Shown one piece after another: positions 1 through 9,380 of a DNA stretch of 33,905 bases. Every line of letters starts with the position of its first letter. The first letter of the stretch is position 1. The notes under the pieces were generated by a model that searched no databases, had not been told where the DNA came from, and saw nothing but the letters and a program-made list of their open reading frames with translations. Source of the stretch: JBBRVP01 sp038246785 (GTDB taxonomy: Bacteria; Actinomycetota; Actinomycetes; Jiangellales; Jiangellaceae); assembly GCA_038246785.1 (NCBI GenBank), contig JBBRVP010000039.1, forward strand, positions 1 through 33,905, in the 5' to 3' direction. A program made the position numbers and the translations under genes.

Positions 1-117
1 ATCAACGGCCTCATCGAGCTGCACCGGCGAATCGCCCGCGGCTTCCGCAACCGCGACAACTACCGGCTGCGCATGCTGCTCATCGGCGGCGGGCTCAGCC
101 ACCCGAACCTGTCATGA
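1..117 (+). CDS. ISL3-family transposase, C-terminal fragment (5' end outside window)
   Basis: The first 38 codons are open from the window edge to a TGA at 115-117. The encoded tail contains ARGFRNRDNYRLRMLLIGGG, which matches the conserved C-terminal end of ISL3-family (IS204/IS1001/IS1096/IS1165 group) DDE transposases, enzymes that cut and rejoin the ends of their own insertion sequence. Directly after the stop lies a sequence that looks like the terminal inverted repeat of this family, which supports the call. Whether the transposase is intact cannot be judged because the rest lies upstream of the window. Confidence 0.8.
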   Translation: MNGLIELHRRIARGFRNRDNYRLRMLLIGGGLSHPNLS

Positions 118-141
118 CCCCCACCGCAGGTACGAAGAGCC
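118..141. mobile_element. Right terminal inverted repeat of ISL3-type insertion sequence
   Basis: Read on the minus strand, this stretch starts GGCTCTTCGTACCTGCGG and continues into a short G run. ISL3-family ends typically begin with GGCTCTTC, and here that hexamer-plus sits at 134-141, immediately after the transposase stop. The element should therefore end at 141. The next eight bases (142-149, CGGTAACT) would be the target duplication if one copy also flanks the left end, which lies outside the window. Confidence 0.7.
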
Positions 142-223
142 CGGTAACTGCCGTCACCGGGTCAGAAAGCCGCCCCGGAGTCGGGCCACGGAGCATTGCC
201 TTCGTGGAAGTCGGTGAGGCGGG

Positions 224-434
224 TCAGCCCATCAAGGCCGCTCGCCGTGCTCGCGCGTTGGGATCCCTCGGGTGCGCGGCGAGGTAGTCCAGCGAAGCGC
301 TGACGTGGCCACCGAGGACCTCCACCATGTCGCCCAGGAGCGGCGTTCTGCCGAGCGATCCGGCGCAGCCGGTCGTCCATCTCGGCGTTGGCGGCATCGG
401 TCGCGGCGAACCGGTTCTCGACATCGGGCTCCAC
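224..434 (-). pseudogene. Small frame-disrupted gene of unknown function
   Basis: A GTG at 432-434 is preceded by a strong Shine-Dalgarno (GAGGAGGA on the minus strand, 439-446). The reading frame begins MEPDVENRFAATDAANAEMD and looks like genuine acidic coding sequence, but after about residue 32 it becomes Arg/Gly/Pro-rich as shadow frames do. The coding character resumes in another frame (LLGDMVEVLGGHVSASLDYL) and ends at a TGA at 224-226. Removing one base near 340 joins the two parts into a protein of about 70 residues. I do not recognise the family. It is either a real one-base frameshift or an indel error. The gene is divergent from recC and lies just inside the IS boundary. Confidence 0.5.
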
Positions 435-438
435 TCGG

Positions 439-446
439 TCCTCCTC
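439..446 (-). promoter_or_regulatory. Ribosome binding site of the frame-disrupted small gene
   Basis: GAGGAGGA on the minus strand ends five bases before the GTG at 434. Its strength and spacing argue that the small disrupted gene was once translated and fix its start. The remaining 435-589 interval separates two divergent genes and should hold both promoters, but I see no convincing -35/-10 pair. Confidence 0.5.
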
Positions 447-589
447 GGTGGCGGTGATCGCCCACCCGCGACAGTACCCCCGCCGAGCAGGGACGGGAGT
501 CGCCGTGTGGACAGCGCTCCGGCCCGTGTCCGGGGTCGCAGCTAGGGTCGAAACGACCTGCCAGGCGACTCAGGAGGGAGTGCCGGACC

Positions 590-3500
590 GTGCTCATCGT
601 CCACCGGGCCGAGCGCTCCGACGCCCTCGTGGCCGGGCTGGCTGAGGTCCTCCGTACGCCGCTCGACGACCCCTTCGCGGCCGAGGTCGTCGCCGTCCCG
701 GCCAAGGGCATCGAACGCTGGCTCACCCAGCGGCTCTCACACTCCCTCGGCGCCACCGAGGCCAGCGGCGACGGGGTTTGCGCCCGGGTCGACCTGCCAT
801 CGCCCGCCACGCTGGTGGCCGACGTCCTCGCCGCCACGACGGGGATCGCACCGGACACGGACCCGTGGCGTCCCGATCGGCTGGCCTGGAGCGTGCTCGA
901 CGTCGTCGACGAGTGCGTCCACGAGCCGTGGTGCGCGACGCTCGCCGGCCATCTCGGGGCCACCACCGGCGACCGCGAGCGCGCGGGCCGCCGGCTGACG
1001 ACGGCCCAGCACCTGGCCCGGCTCTTCGACGCCTACGCCGCGCAACGCCCGGCAATGCTGCTCGACTGGCTGCGCGGCGCCAGCGGTGACGGTGCCGGAG
1101 GGCAGGTCGACCCCGACCTGCGGTGGCAGGCCGAGGTGTGGAGGCGGGTACGCGAGCAGGTGGGCGTCCCCGGCCTCGCCGAGCGACTGGCTGGTGCGGC
1201 GGCCATGCTGCGCGCGCGCCCCGAGGTGGTGGATCTCCCCCCGCGTGTGTCGGTGTTCGGCCCGACGCGGCTGAGCACCGTGCAGCTCGCGGCGTTCCGC
1301 GCGCTGGCCGAGCACCGCGACGTCCACCTGTGGCTTCCGCACCCGTCGCCCGAGCTGTGGGGAGCACTGCGACACCAGGGCGAGGACCGGCGCCGGCGTA
1401 GCGACTCCTCAGGACTCATCGCCCACAACTCGCTGCTGGCGGGGCTCGGCCGTGACGCTCGCGAGCTGCAGCTGCGGATCGCCGCGACCGCGACCGCCGA
1501 CGAGGACCTGCACCACGCGCCGGTCGCCGACTGGCCGCCCACCCTGCTCGGGCGGCTGCAGCGGGCGATCGCAGAGAACGTCGAGCCGGAGCTGCAGGCG
1601 CTGGAGGAAACCGACCGCAGCGTCCAGGTCCACGCCTGCCACGGCCCGGCGCGGCAGGTGGAGGTGCTGCGCGAGGTCCTCGTCGGGCTGCTCGCCGACG
1701 ACCCGACGCTGGAGCCGCGCGACGTGCTCGTCATGTGCCCCGACATCGAGGACTACGCCCCGCTGGTCTCCGCGACGTTCGGCCTCGCCGGGACCGAGCA
1801 CGACGACGCGGCGCATCCCGGCACGCGGCTGCGCGTGCGGCTCGCCGACCGTTCGCTGCGCCAGACCAATCCGCTGCTGGGCGTGCTGTCGAACCTGCTC
1901 GACCTGGCCGACGCGCGGGTCACCTCGGGCCAGCTGCTGGACCTGGCGGCGGCGGCTCCGGTACGCCGGCGGTTCCGCATCGACGACGACGACCTCGCCC
2001 GGCTGCAGGAGTGGGTCGCCGCCTCCGGCGTCCGCTGGGGTCTCGATGCGGCCCACCGCGCCCGTTTCGCGATGGACAGGGTTGCCCAGGGCACCTGGCA
2101 GGCCGGGCTCGACCGCGTCCTGGTCGGCGTCGCGATGGCCGAGGAGGGCGACCGCTGGCTCGGGCTCGCGCTGCCGCTCGACGACGTCGACTCCAGCGAC
2201 GTCGACCTCGCCGGGAGGCTGGCCGAGCTCGTCGACCGGGTCGCCCGGGTCCTCGACCGGCTCGTCGGCGAGCAACCCCTCACCGGTTGGCTCGACGCGC
2301 TGGCCGACGCCCTGGACCTCCTCACCGACGTCCGCGAGAGCGACGTCTGGCAGGCCACGCAGGCCCGCCGCGAGCTCGCCCGGGTCCGGCTCGACGCGGG
2401 AGCGCGCGCCGACCGCGTACCCCTCGTCCTCGCCGACGTCCGCGCTCTGCTGGCCGACCGGCTCGCCGGCCGGCCGACCCGCGCCAACTTCCGCACCGGC
2501 ACGCTGACGATGTGCTCGATGGTGCCGATGCGTTCGGTGCCGCACCGCGCCATCGCCCTGCTCGGCCTCGACGACGGCCGGTTCCCGCGGACCACGAGCG
2601 TCGATGGCGACGACGTGCTCGCCCGCGCTCCCTGCGTCGGCGAGCGCGACCCGCGCAGCGAGGACCGGCAGCTGTTCCTCGACGCGGTCATGGCCGCGCA
2701 GAAGCACCTGGTCGTCATCTACACCGGTGCCGATCCCCGTACCGGTCAGCCGCGGCCACCCGCTGTCCCGGTCGGCGAGCTGCTCGACGCCGTGGACGCC
2801 GCGGTGGCCGCGCCCCAAGGGACGTGCGGCCGCGACTGCGTACTCGTCGAGCACCCCCTGCAGCCCTATGACGCCCGCTGCTTCGAGACCGGGGCACTCG
2901 GTCGCGCCGGGCCTTTCAGCTTCGACGCGACGGCGCTGACCGGTGCCCGGCGAGCAGCGCAGCCACGGACCGCACCGGGGCCGTTCCTGCCCACTCGCCT
3001 GCCCGACCCGCCGGACGCCGTGCGCGAGGTGGCGCTCGACGACCTGGTGCGCTTCTTCGACGCACCGGTGGCCGGATTCCTGCGCCAGCGCCTCGGACTG
3101 ACGCTGCTGCGCGAGCAGGACGAGCTCGCCGACGCGCTCGACGTCGAGCTCGACGCGCTGGCGCAGTGGCAGGTCGGCCAGCGGCTGCTCGCGGCTCGCC
3201 TCGCCGGGCGCGATGCCGCGACTGCGACCCAGGCCGAATGGCGACGTGGCTCCGTGCCTCCGGGCGCCCTGGGCAGCCGGTTGCTCGCCGATCTCCTCGC
3301 CAACGTCGAGCCGCTCGTCGCCGCCGCCGCACCGCTGCGCGCCATGGAGGCTGATGCCGTCGACGTCGCGGTTCGGCTGGCTGACGGCACCCGGGTCACC
3401 GGGAGCGTCGAGCCGCTGCACGGCGACGTCCTCGTCCGCGTCGGCTACTCGCGGCTGTCGGCCAAGGCCCGGCTGCGTTCGTGGGTCGAGCTGCTCGCGC

Positions 3501-3946
3501 TTGCCGCGGCTGCACCGGAGCGCGAGCTCGCCGCGGTGACGATAGGACGCGGTACGGGCGGAGTCGCCCGCTCGCGCTTGGGGCCGGTCGATCCGGAGCG
3601 GGCGCAGACCGTGCTCGGCGACCTCGTCGCGCTTCGCGGCGATGGACTGCGCGGTCCGCTGCCGCTGACGGCCAAGGCGTCGGCCACGTACGCTCAGCGC
3701 CGGCCGGGCATGTCGGTCGGCAACGCGCTCGCCCTCGCCGAGAAGGACTGGTGCGACAGAGGCTTCGGCGATCAGACCATCCCAGGCGAGCAGCGCGACC
3801 CGGCCCACGCCCTGGTCTGGGGCGACGGGGCGCCCTTCTCCGCGCTGCTCGCCGAGCCGAGCGGGGACCCCGACGAACCCACCCGATTCGCGGCGCTCGC
3901 TCGCCGCGTGTGGGCCCCGCTGCTGGCCGCGGAGGAGCTGGGCTGA
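590..3946 (+). CDS. recC: RecBCD nuclease/helicase subunit RecC (exodeoxyribonuclease V gamma)
   Basis: RecC is the scaffold and Chi-scanning subunit of RecBCD, a cytoplasmic complex that unwinds and resects double-strand ends for recombinational repair. The product is 1118 residues, close to the 1122 of E. coli RecC. It opens with MLIVHRAERSDALVAGLAEV, the usual RecC N-terminus, and carries the degenerate helicase-like region with LDDGRFPR near residues 660-667. The start is a GTG with a good Shine-Dalgarno (AGGAGGG, 572-578). The stop overlaps the recB ATG by one base (TGATG), so translation is probably coupled. The gene is first of a recC-recB-recD operon; the order matches the enterobacterial one without ptrA. 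The family assignment is firm from sequence and context. Confidence 0.95.
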   Translation: MLIVHRAERSDALVAGLAEVLRTPLDDPFAAEVVAVPAKGIERWLTQRLSHSLGATEASGDGVCARVDLPSPATLVADVLAATTGIAPDTDPWRPDRLAWSVLDVVDECVHEPWCATLAGHLGATTGDRERAGRRLTTAQHLARLFDAYAAQRPAMLLDWLRGASGDGAGGQVDPDLRWQAEVWRRVREQVGVPGLAERLAGAAAMLRARPEVVDLPPRVSVFGPTRLSTVQLAAFRALAEHRDVHLWLPHPSPELWGALRHQGEDRRRRSDSSGLIAHNSLLAGLGRDARELQLRIAATATADEDLHHAPVADWPPTLLGRLQRAIAENVEPELQALEETDRSVQVHACHGPARQVEVLREVLVGLLADDPTLEPRDVLVMCPDIEDYAPLVSATFGLAGTEHDDAAHPGTRLRVRLADRSLRQTNPLLGVLSNLLDLADARVTSGQLLDLAAAAPVRRRFRIDDDDLARLQEWVAASGVRWGLDAAHRARFAMDRVAQGTWQAGLDRVLVGVAMAEEGDRWLGLALPLDDVDSSDVDLAGRLAELVDRVARVLDRLVGEQPLTGWLDALADALDLLTDVRESDVWQATQARRELARVRLDAGARADRVPLVLADVRALLADRLAGRPTRANFRTGTLTMCSMVPMRSVPHRAIALLGLDDGRFPRTTSVDGDDVLARAPCVGERDPRSEDRQLFLDAVMAAQKHLVVIYTGADPRTGQPRPPAVPVGELLDAVDAAVAAPQGTCGRDCVLVEHPLQPYDARCFETGALGRAGPFSFDATALTGARRAAQPRTAPGPFLPTRLPDPPDAVREVALDDLVRFFDAPVAGFLRQRLGLTLLREQDELADALDVELDALAQWQVGQRLLAARLAGRDAATATQAEWRRGSVPPGALGSRLLADLLANVEPLVAAAAPLRAMEADAVDVAVRLADGTRVTGSVEPLHGDVLVRVGYSRLSAKARLRSWVELLALAAAAPERELAAVTIGRGTGGVARSRLGPVDPERAQTVLGDLVALRGDGLRGPLPLTAKASATYAQRRPGMSVGNALALAEKDWCDRGFGDQTIPGEQRDPAHALVWGDGAPFSALLAEPSGDPDEPTRFAALARRVWAPLLAAEELG

Positions 3947-6900
3947 TGCGGCCTGACCCCGCCCCGTACGACGTCTGCGGTCCCTTGCCGTCCGGCACTA
4001 CCGTGCTCGAGGCCAGCGCCGGCACCGGCAAGACGTTCACGATTGCGGCACTGGCGGCCCGCTACGTCGCCGAGGGGCGGGCCGAGCTGTCGCAGCTCAT
4101 GCTCGTGACGTTCAGCCGGGCCGCGACGCAGGAGCTGCGCGAGCGGGTGCGCGAACGCCTGGTCGGCGCCGAGCGTGGGCTGGCGGACCCGGCTGCCGCC
4201 CGCGACGCTGACGACGAGGTGCTCCGGCTGCTCGCCGGTGCGCCTGACGACGAGGTCGCCCGCCGCCACCGCCGGCTGGCCGCTGCGCTGTCCGGCTTCG
4301 ACGCGGCGACGATCGCGACCACGCACGGCTTCTGCCAGCAGATGCTCGCCGGTCTCGGCACCGCGGGCGACCGCGACCCCGCCGCGACGTTCCTCGAGAG
4401 CGCCGACGACCTCGTGCAGGAGGTCGTCGACGACCTCTACCTGCGCAAGTACTCACCCTCCGGCGCGGCGCCGCCGGCCATGAAACCGGCGACCGCCCGC
4501 AAGGTCGCCCGGTCGGCACTGCAGGACGCGCAGGCACGGCTGCTGCCCGCCGACGCGACACCGGGCAGCGAGGCCCAGGAGCGCTACGGACTCGCCTGCG
4601 CCGTCCGCGCCGAGGTCGACCGGCGCAAGCGGGAGCGGCGGTTGATCGACTACGACGACCTGCTCACCCGGTTGCGCGACGCGCTCGTCGACCCGGTACG
4701 CGGCGCCGCGGCCTGCGAACGGCTGCAGTCGCGCTACCGCGTCGTGCTCGTCGACGAGTTCCAGGACACCGACCCGGTGCAGTGGCAGATCCTGCGCACG
4801 GCGTTCCACGGGCACACGACGCTCGTGCTCATCGGCGACCCGAAGCAGGCGGTGTACGCATTCCGCGGGGCCGACCTCGTCACCTACCTGGCCGCCGCCC
4901 GCGACGCCGGCACTCAGCGCACCCTCGCTCGCAACTGGCGCAGCGACGCCGGGCTCGTCGCTGCCGTCGACGCGGTGATGGGGCGGGCGGCCCTCGGGGC
5001 ACCCGAGGTCGTCGTGCGTCCGGTGCAGGCGGCCCACGCCGGCCCACGCCTGCGTGCAGCGCCCTCATCCGCGGCGCTGCGGGTACGCGTGATGCGCCGC
5101 CCGGAGGGAAAGGGCCGCTACGACAACGTCGGCGAGATCCGCCGCGCGGTTGCCCACGACCTCGCCGCCGACGTCGTCGAGCTGCTCCGCAGCGGAGCCC
5201 GGATCGACGGCCGTGACACGCCGCTCGGGCCCGGCGACGTCGCCGTGCTCGTCCGTACGAACGACCAGGCCGTTCTCGTCCGCGATGCGCTCGACGCGGC
5301 CCGGGTACCAGCCGTGCTCACCGGCAGCCGCAGCGTCTTCCTCACCGAGCCCGCCCGCGAGTGGCTGGTCCTGCTGCGTGCGGTGGAGCAGCCGCACCGG
5401 ACGGGGCTGGTGCGGGCGGCGGCATTGACCCGCTTCGTCGGGTGGACGGCCGCGCAGCTCGACGCGGCCGGCGACGCGGGCGTCGACGAGCTGGCCGCCC
5501 GGATGCGGACCTGGCGCGACGTGCTCAGCGGGCGCGGTGTGGCGGCCCTGCTCCACGTGATCGGCGCCACCGAGCGCCTCGCCGAGCGGTTGCTCGCCCG
5601 CCCGAGCGGGGAGCGCGACCTCACCGACGTACGCCACGTCGCCGAGACGCTGCACGCCGCCGCCGTGGGAGCTCAGCTCGGGCCGTCGTCGCTGGTGGAG
5701 TGGCTCGACCGGCGCATCGCCGAGGCCGAGGTCGACACCCTCGACGAGCGAAGCCGGCGGCTGGAGTCCGACGCGGCGGCCGTGCAGGTCGTGACGATCC
5801 ACAGTGCCAAGGGGCTGGAGTTCCCGATCGTCTACGTGCCGTACGCGTGGAACCGGCGCAAGGGCAGGGCCCCCGACCCGTTGCGGCTGCACGGGCCGCA
5901 CGGCGAGCGGCTGCTCGACGTGGGCGGCCCGGGCGGTTCCGGATGGGGGGAGCGGGCGCGGCTGCACTGGGCGGAGGAGGACGGCGAGGAGCTGCGGCTG
6001 CTCTACGTCGCGCTCACCCGTGCCCAGTGCCAGGCAGTGGTGTGGTGGGCGCCGTCGGCCAACACCGACACCTCTCCGCTGCACCGCCTGGTCTTCGGCG
6101 AACTCGACTCCGACAACCAGCCGCCGGCGGCGGTGCCGGTGCCCTCGAGCGCCCGGGTACGCAGCCGGCTCGGCGAGCTCGCCGAGCGCTGCCCGTCGCT
6201 TCGCGTCGAGGTGGTGCAGGACCGCGAAATTCGGGCATGGACCCCACCGCGGGTCCGGTCGGCGTCGCTCGAGGTAGCCCGGTTCGACCGCGCGCTGGAC
6301 CGGGCGTGGAGGCGCACCTCGTACACCGCGCTGACCGCAGCGCTGCACGTGGGTGTTCCGCTGCCCGACGGGGTCGGCAGCGAGCCGGAGGAGCCCGAAC
6401 GCCGGGACGAGCCGGACGTCGCGCCGCTCCGCGCCGTCGCCTCCGACACCGCCCGTGCTCAGGCAGCTGAGACGGCGCTGCGGGAGTTGGCGCTGCCGAT
6501 GGCGAGGCTGCCGGCGGGGACGGCGTTCGGCACGCTCGTCCACACGGTGCTGGAGTCGGTCGACACGTCGGTCCCGGACGTGGCGGCGGAGGTGCGCCGC
6601 GCCGTCGACGCCGCCCTGGCCCGCCGGCCGCTGGCGGTCGACCCGGTCGAGCTCACCGCGTCGCTGTCCGCCGTCCTCGCCACCCCTCTCGGACCGCTGG
6701 CCGGCGGGCGGACGCTGGGCGAGGTCGCCCCACGCGACCGGCTGACCGAGCTGGAGTTCGAGCTGCCGCTCGCCGGCGGCGAGGCGCCGGTGGAGACCGC
6801 TGCGGACCTGCGGGGGATTGCTGCGCTCGTCCGCCGGCACCTGCCGCCCGGCGACCCGCTCGCCGCCGTCGCCGACCGGCTCGACGCGCTTCCGGCGGAG

Positions 6901-7311
6901 CGGCTGCGCGCGTATCTCACCGGCAGCATCGACGCCGTGCTCCGGCTCCCCGCCGCCGGTGGGGATCCGCGGCACGTCGTCGTCGACTACAAGACCAACC
7001 TGCTCGGGCCGGCCGACGAGCTGACGGCGTGGCACTACCGTCCGTCCGCGCTGGCCGAGTCGATGGTGAGCTCCGGCTATCCCCTGCAGGCGCTGCTGTA
7101 CTCCGTGGCGCTGCACCGGTTCCTGCGCTGGCGGCTGCCCGGCTACGACGAGGGGCGGCACCTCGGTGGGGTGCTCTACCTCTACGTGCGGGGCATGGTC
7201 GGCAGCGGCACGCCGCTCGTCGACGGCGTGCCATGCGGGATCGTGTCGTGGCGCCCTCCGACCGCACTGATCACCGAGCTGTCCGACCTGCTCGCCGGGG
7301 AAGCACAATGA
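3946..7311 (+). CDS. recB: RecBCD helicase-nuclease subunit RecB (exodeoxyribonuclease V beta)
   Basis: RecB is the 3'-5' SF1A helicase and the only nuclease of RecBCD. The 1121-residue product shows the helicase motifs in order: Walker A ASAGTGKT (23-30), VTFSRAATQELRERV, DEFQDTD (270-276), GDPKQAVYAFRGAD (from 297), ARNWRS, TIHSAKGLEFP (617-627) and YVALTRA (687-693). The C-terminal PD-(D/E)XK nuclease keeps the expected metal-site residues: His866 (VHTVLE), Asp996 (GSIDAV) and Asp1014/Lys1016 (VVDYKTN). Both motor and nuclease therefore look active. The ATG at 3946 was chosen because it overlaps the recC stop; an upstream open stretch in the same frame back to 3481 lies inside recC. The last four bases (ATGA) are shared with recD. 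Confidence 0.96.
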   Translation: MRPDPAPYDVCGPLPSGTTVLEASAGTGKTFTIAALAARYVAEGRAELSQLMLVTFSRAATQELRERVRERLVGAERGLADPAAARDADDEVLRLLAGAPDDEVARRHRRLAAALSGFDAATIATTHGFCQQMLAGLGTAGDRDPAATFLESADDLVQEVVDDLYLRKYSPSGAAPPAMKPATARKVARSALQDAQARLLPADATPGSEAQERYGLACAVRAEVDRRKRERRLIDYDDLLTRLRDALVDPVRGAAACERLQSRYRVVLVDEFQDTDPVQWQILRTAFHGHTTLVLIGDPKQAVYAFRGADLVTYLAAARDAGTQRTLARNWRSDAGLVAAVDAVMGRAALGAPEVVVRPVQAAHAGPRLRAAPSSAALRVRVMRRPEGKGRYDNVGEIRRAVAHDLAADVVELLRSGARIDGRDTPLGPGDVAVLVRTNDQAVLVRDALDAARVPAVLTGSRSVFLTEPAREWLVLLRAVEQPHRTGLVRAAALTRFVGWTAAQLDAAGDAGVDELAARMRTWRDVLSGRGVAALLHVIGATERLAERLLARPSGERDLTDVRHVAETLHAAAVGAQLGPSSLVEWLDRRIAEAEVDTLDERSRRLESDAAAVQVVTIHSAKGLEFPIVYVPYAWNRRKGRAPDPLRLHGPHGERLLDVGGPGGSGWGERARLHWAEEDGEELRLLYVALTRAQCQAVVWWAPSANTDTSPLHRLVFGELDSDNQPPAAVPVPSSARVRSRLGELAERCPSLRVEVVQDREIRAWTPPRVRSASLEVARFDRALDRAWRRTSYTALTAALHVGVPLPDGVGSEPEEPERRDEPDVAPLRAVASDTARAQAAETALRELALPMARLPAGTAFGTLVHTVLESVDTSVPDVAAEVRRAVDAALARRPLAVDPVELTASLSAVLATPLGPLAGGRTLGEVAPRDRLTELEFELPLAGGEAPVETAADLRGIAALVRRHLPPGDPLAAVADRLDALPAERLRAYLTGSIDAVLRLPAAGGDPRHVVVDYKTNLLGPADELTAWHYRPSALAESMVSSGYPLQALLYSVALHRFLRWRLPGYDEGRHLGGVLYLYVRGMVGSGTPLVDGVPCGIVSWRPPTALITELSDLLAGEAQ

Positions 7312-9098
7312 CCGGCCCGGTCGGTGCACCGCCCGACATCGCGCTCGGCGCGGCCGGCCTGCTCGCCGACTTCAACGCCGCCGGAGTGCTCGCGGCGGCC
7401 GACGTCCATGTCGCGCGCACGCTCGGTCGCCTCGGCGCGGAGGACGACGAGCGGGTGCTGCTCGCCGCGGCGCTGGCGGTGCGCGCCGTGCGCGGGGGTT
7501 CGGTCTGCATCGACCTCGGCACGGTGCAGAACGAGGCCTTCGGCGAGGACGTCGACGTCTCGGGGCTCGCCTGGCCGGACGCGGCGGGCTGGTGGACCGC
7601 CTGCGAGGGCAGCCCGCTCGTCGGCGACTCGAACGGGGAGGGTGCTCACCCGTTGCGGCTCGCCGGCGGGCTGCTCTACCTCGACCGCTACTGGCGGCAG
7701 GAGCAGGTGGTGCGCACGCGGCTGCGCCGGCAGGCCGCCGCGGAGGCGTTGCCGTACGACGAGGCAGCGCTGGTGGCCGCGCTGGTACGGGCCTTTCCGG
7801 GCACCGGCGCACCGGACCAGCAGCGGCTGGCTGCGGCGGCGGTGGTCGCCGGGCGGCTCACCGTCGTCGCCGGCGGGCCGGGGACCGGGAAGACGACGAC
7901 GGTGGATCGCGTCCTCGACGTACTCGCCGCGGCGTGCGGGGAGCAGCGCGTTGCGCTGGCGGCGCCGACGGGTCGGGCGGCGGCACGGCTGCAGGAGGCG
8001 GTCGGGCGCCCGGCGTCGACGATCCACCGGCTGCTGGGCTGGCGGCCGGGCTCGCGCAGCCGGTTCCGGCACGACGCGGAGCACCGGCTGCCGTACGACG
8101 TGGTCGTGGTCGACGAGACCTCGATGGTGTCGCTGACACTGATGTCGAGGCTGCTCGACGCGGTGCGTCCGGACGCCCGGCTGGTGCTGGTCGGAGACCC
8201 CGACCAGCTCGCGTCCGTCGAGGCGGGTGCCGTCCTCGGCGACCTGGTCGAGCGGCCGGCACGAGCGGCGGCGGACGGGCGGGAGGAGGCGCTGCTGCGG
8301 CTCCTGCCCGCCGACGTGGCGCCGCAGCCGGAGGTGCTGCGTGAGCTGCGTGCCGACGTGGTGCGGCTGCGCCGCCCGCACCGATTCGGGGGCGCCATCG
8401 CCGAGCTGGCCGAGGCGGTGCGCAGCGGTGATGCCGAGGCCGCGGTGGCGGTGCTGCGGAGCGGGAACTCCGCCGTCGAGCTCGTCGAGGACCCGGCGGA
8501 CCACGAGGGGCTGCGCCTCGACGCGGTCGACGCCGGGCGGGCGGTGCACGCGGCAGCGGTGCGGGGCGCACCGGCGCCGGCGCTCGGTGCGCTGGCCCGG
8601 CACCGGCTGCTGTGCGGGCACCGACGCGGCCCGGTCGGTGTCCTGCGCTGGGGGGACCGGGTGCAGCGCTGGCTGGCTGCCGAGATTGCGGGCTACGGCA
8701 GCGATGGCGAGTGGTATCGCGGGCGGCCGCTGCTCGTCACCGCCAACGACCCCACCCTCGACCTCGCCAACGGCGACGCCGGCGTCGTGATCGACGACGG
8801 TGCTGGGGGAGTGGTCGCGCTGTTCCTCGGCGCGCGCGGGCCGGCCGCGTGGGCGCCAGCTCGGCTCGGCGCGGTGGAGACGGTCCACGCGATGACCGTG
8901 CACAAGAGCCAGGGGTCGCAGTTCGAGCGGGTGAGCGTGGTCCTGCCGCCGGTCGAATCGCCACTGCTGACCCGCGAGCTGCTCTACACCGCGGTCACCC
9001 GGGCCAGCGAGCACGTTCGCGTGATCGGGTCAGCTGCCGCCGTCCGGGCGGCCGTCGAGCGTCCGGTACGGCGGGCCAGCGGCCTGCGCCGCGGCTGA
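7308..9098 (+). CDS. recD: RecBCD helicase subunit RecD (exodeoxyribonuclease V alpha)
   Basis: RecD is the fast 5'-3' SF1B helicase of RecBCD. The 596-residue product (E. coli 608) has an N-terminal non-catalytic domain to about residue 160, then Walker A GGPGTGKT (189-196), APTGRAAARL, TIHRLLGW, the Walker B DETSM (269-273), VGDPDQLASVEAGAV, and the C-terminal VHKSQGSQF (531-539) and YTAVTRA (560-566). All motor motifs are present. The ATG at 7308 overlaps the recB stop as ATGA; the same frame is open further upstream only as a shadow of recB. The gene ends the operon and is followed by a convergent region with several inverted repeats. Confidence 0.95.
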   Translation: MTGPVGAPPDIALGAAGLLADFNAAGVLAAADVHVARTLGRLGAEDDERVLLAAALAVRAVRGGSVCIDLGTVQNEAFGEDVDVSGLAWPDAAGWWTACEGSPLVGDSNGEGAHPLRLAGGLLYLDRYWRQEQVVRTRLRRQAAAEALPYDEAALVAALVRAFPGTGAPDQQRLAAAAVVAGRLTVVAGGPGTGKTTTVDRVLDVLAAACGEQRVALAAPTGRAAARLQEAVGRPASTIHRLLGWRPGSRSRFRHDAEHRLPYDVVVVDETSMVSLTLMSRLLDAVRPDARLVLVGDPDQLASVEAGAVLGDLVERPARAAADGREEALLRLLPADVAPQPEVLRELRADVVRLRRPHRFGGAIAELAEAVRSGDAEAAVAVLRSGNSAVELVEDPADHEGLRLDAVDAGRAVHAAAVRGAPAPALGALARHRLLCGHRRGPVGVLRWGDRVQRWLAAEIAGYGSDGEWYRGRPLLVTANDPTLDLANGDAGVVIDDGAGGVVALFLGARGPAAWAPARLGAVETVHAMTVHKSQGSQFERVSVVLPPVESPLLTRELLYTAVTRASEHVRVIGSAAAVRAAVERPVRRASGLRRG

Positions 9099-9191
9099 CT
9101 CCGCCCAAGAGTCCTCATCAACGTCCGCGCGCCTGCCTGCGCCCCCGCTTGCCCGCTGCCCGCCCGCCGCCCCGCCCCGTCCCGGCCGCTC

Positions 9192-9238
9192 TGTCAGGCT
9201 CGGACGGGGCTGGGGCCCCGTCACGACCTGACACATCG
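9192..9238. repeat. 47-bp element, copy 1 (shared ends, unique centre)
   Basis: The element begins TGTCAGGCTC (9192-9201) and ends CCTGACACATCG (9227-9238). Its outer TGTCAGG and CCTGACA are inverted repeats, so the ends can pair around a 25-base centre that is unrelated to copy 2. Length and arm spacing are identical to copy 2 at 9311. It may be a terminator, a protein-binding site or a dispersed repeat; the sequence alone does not decide. Confidence 0.6.
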
Positions 9239-9310
9239 ACCCCGACACCGACCGCAAGGGGACTGCGCGGCTGACGGCCAGCCGGGTTGCGGACCGGCGA
9301 CCACGCGACC

Positions 9311-9357
9311 TGTCAGGCTCTCAAGGCGCTACACCGACGTGTGCGCCTGACACATCG
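9311..9357. repeat. 47-bp element, copy 2 (shared ends, unique centre)
   Basis: It has the same ends as copy 1: TGTCAGGCTC (9311-9320) and CCTGACACATCG (9346-9357). Here the pairing extends one base further (TGTCAGGC/GCCTGACA). The 25-base centre differs from copy 1. The two copies lie 119 bp apart in the same orientation. Confidence 0.6.
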
Positions 9358-9380
9358 CAGGGGGCCGACCACGACGCCCC

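Noticed and set aside
1409..3808. 799-codon minus-strand frame inside recC
   Set aside because: It is a mirror frame of recC with biased composition and no ribosome binding site. Similar frames lie under recB (5065-7329) and recD (7182-9014).
9192..9357. CRISPR-like repeat-spacer pattern
   Set aside because: Only two units are present, the conserved parts are at both ends of each unit, and no cas gene is nearby. It is reported as a paired element instead.
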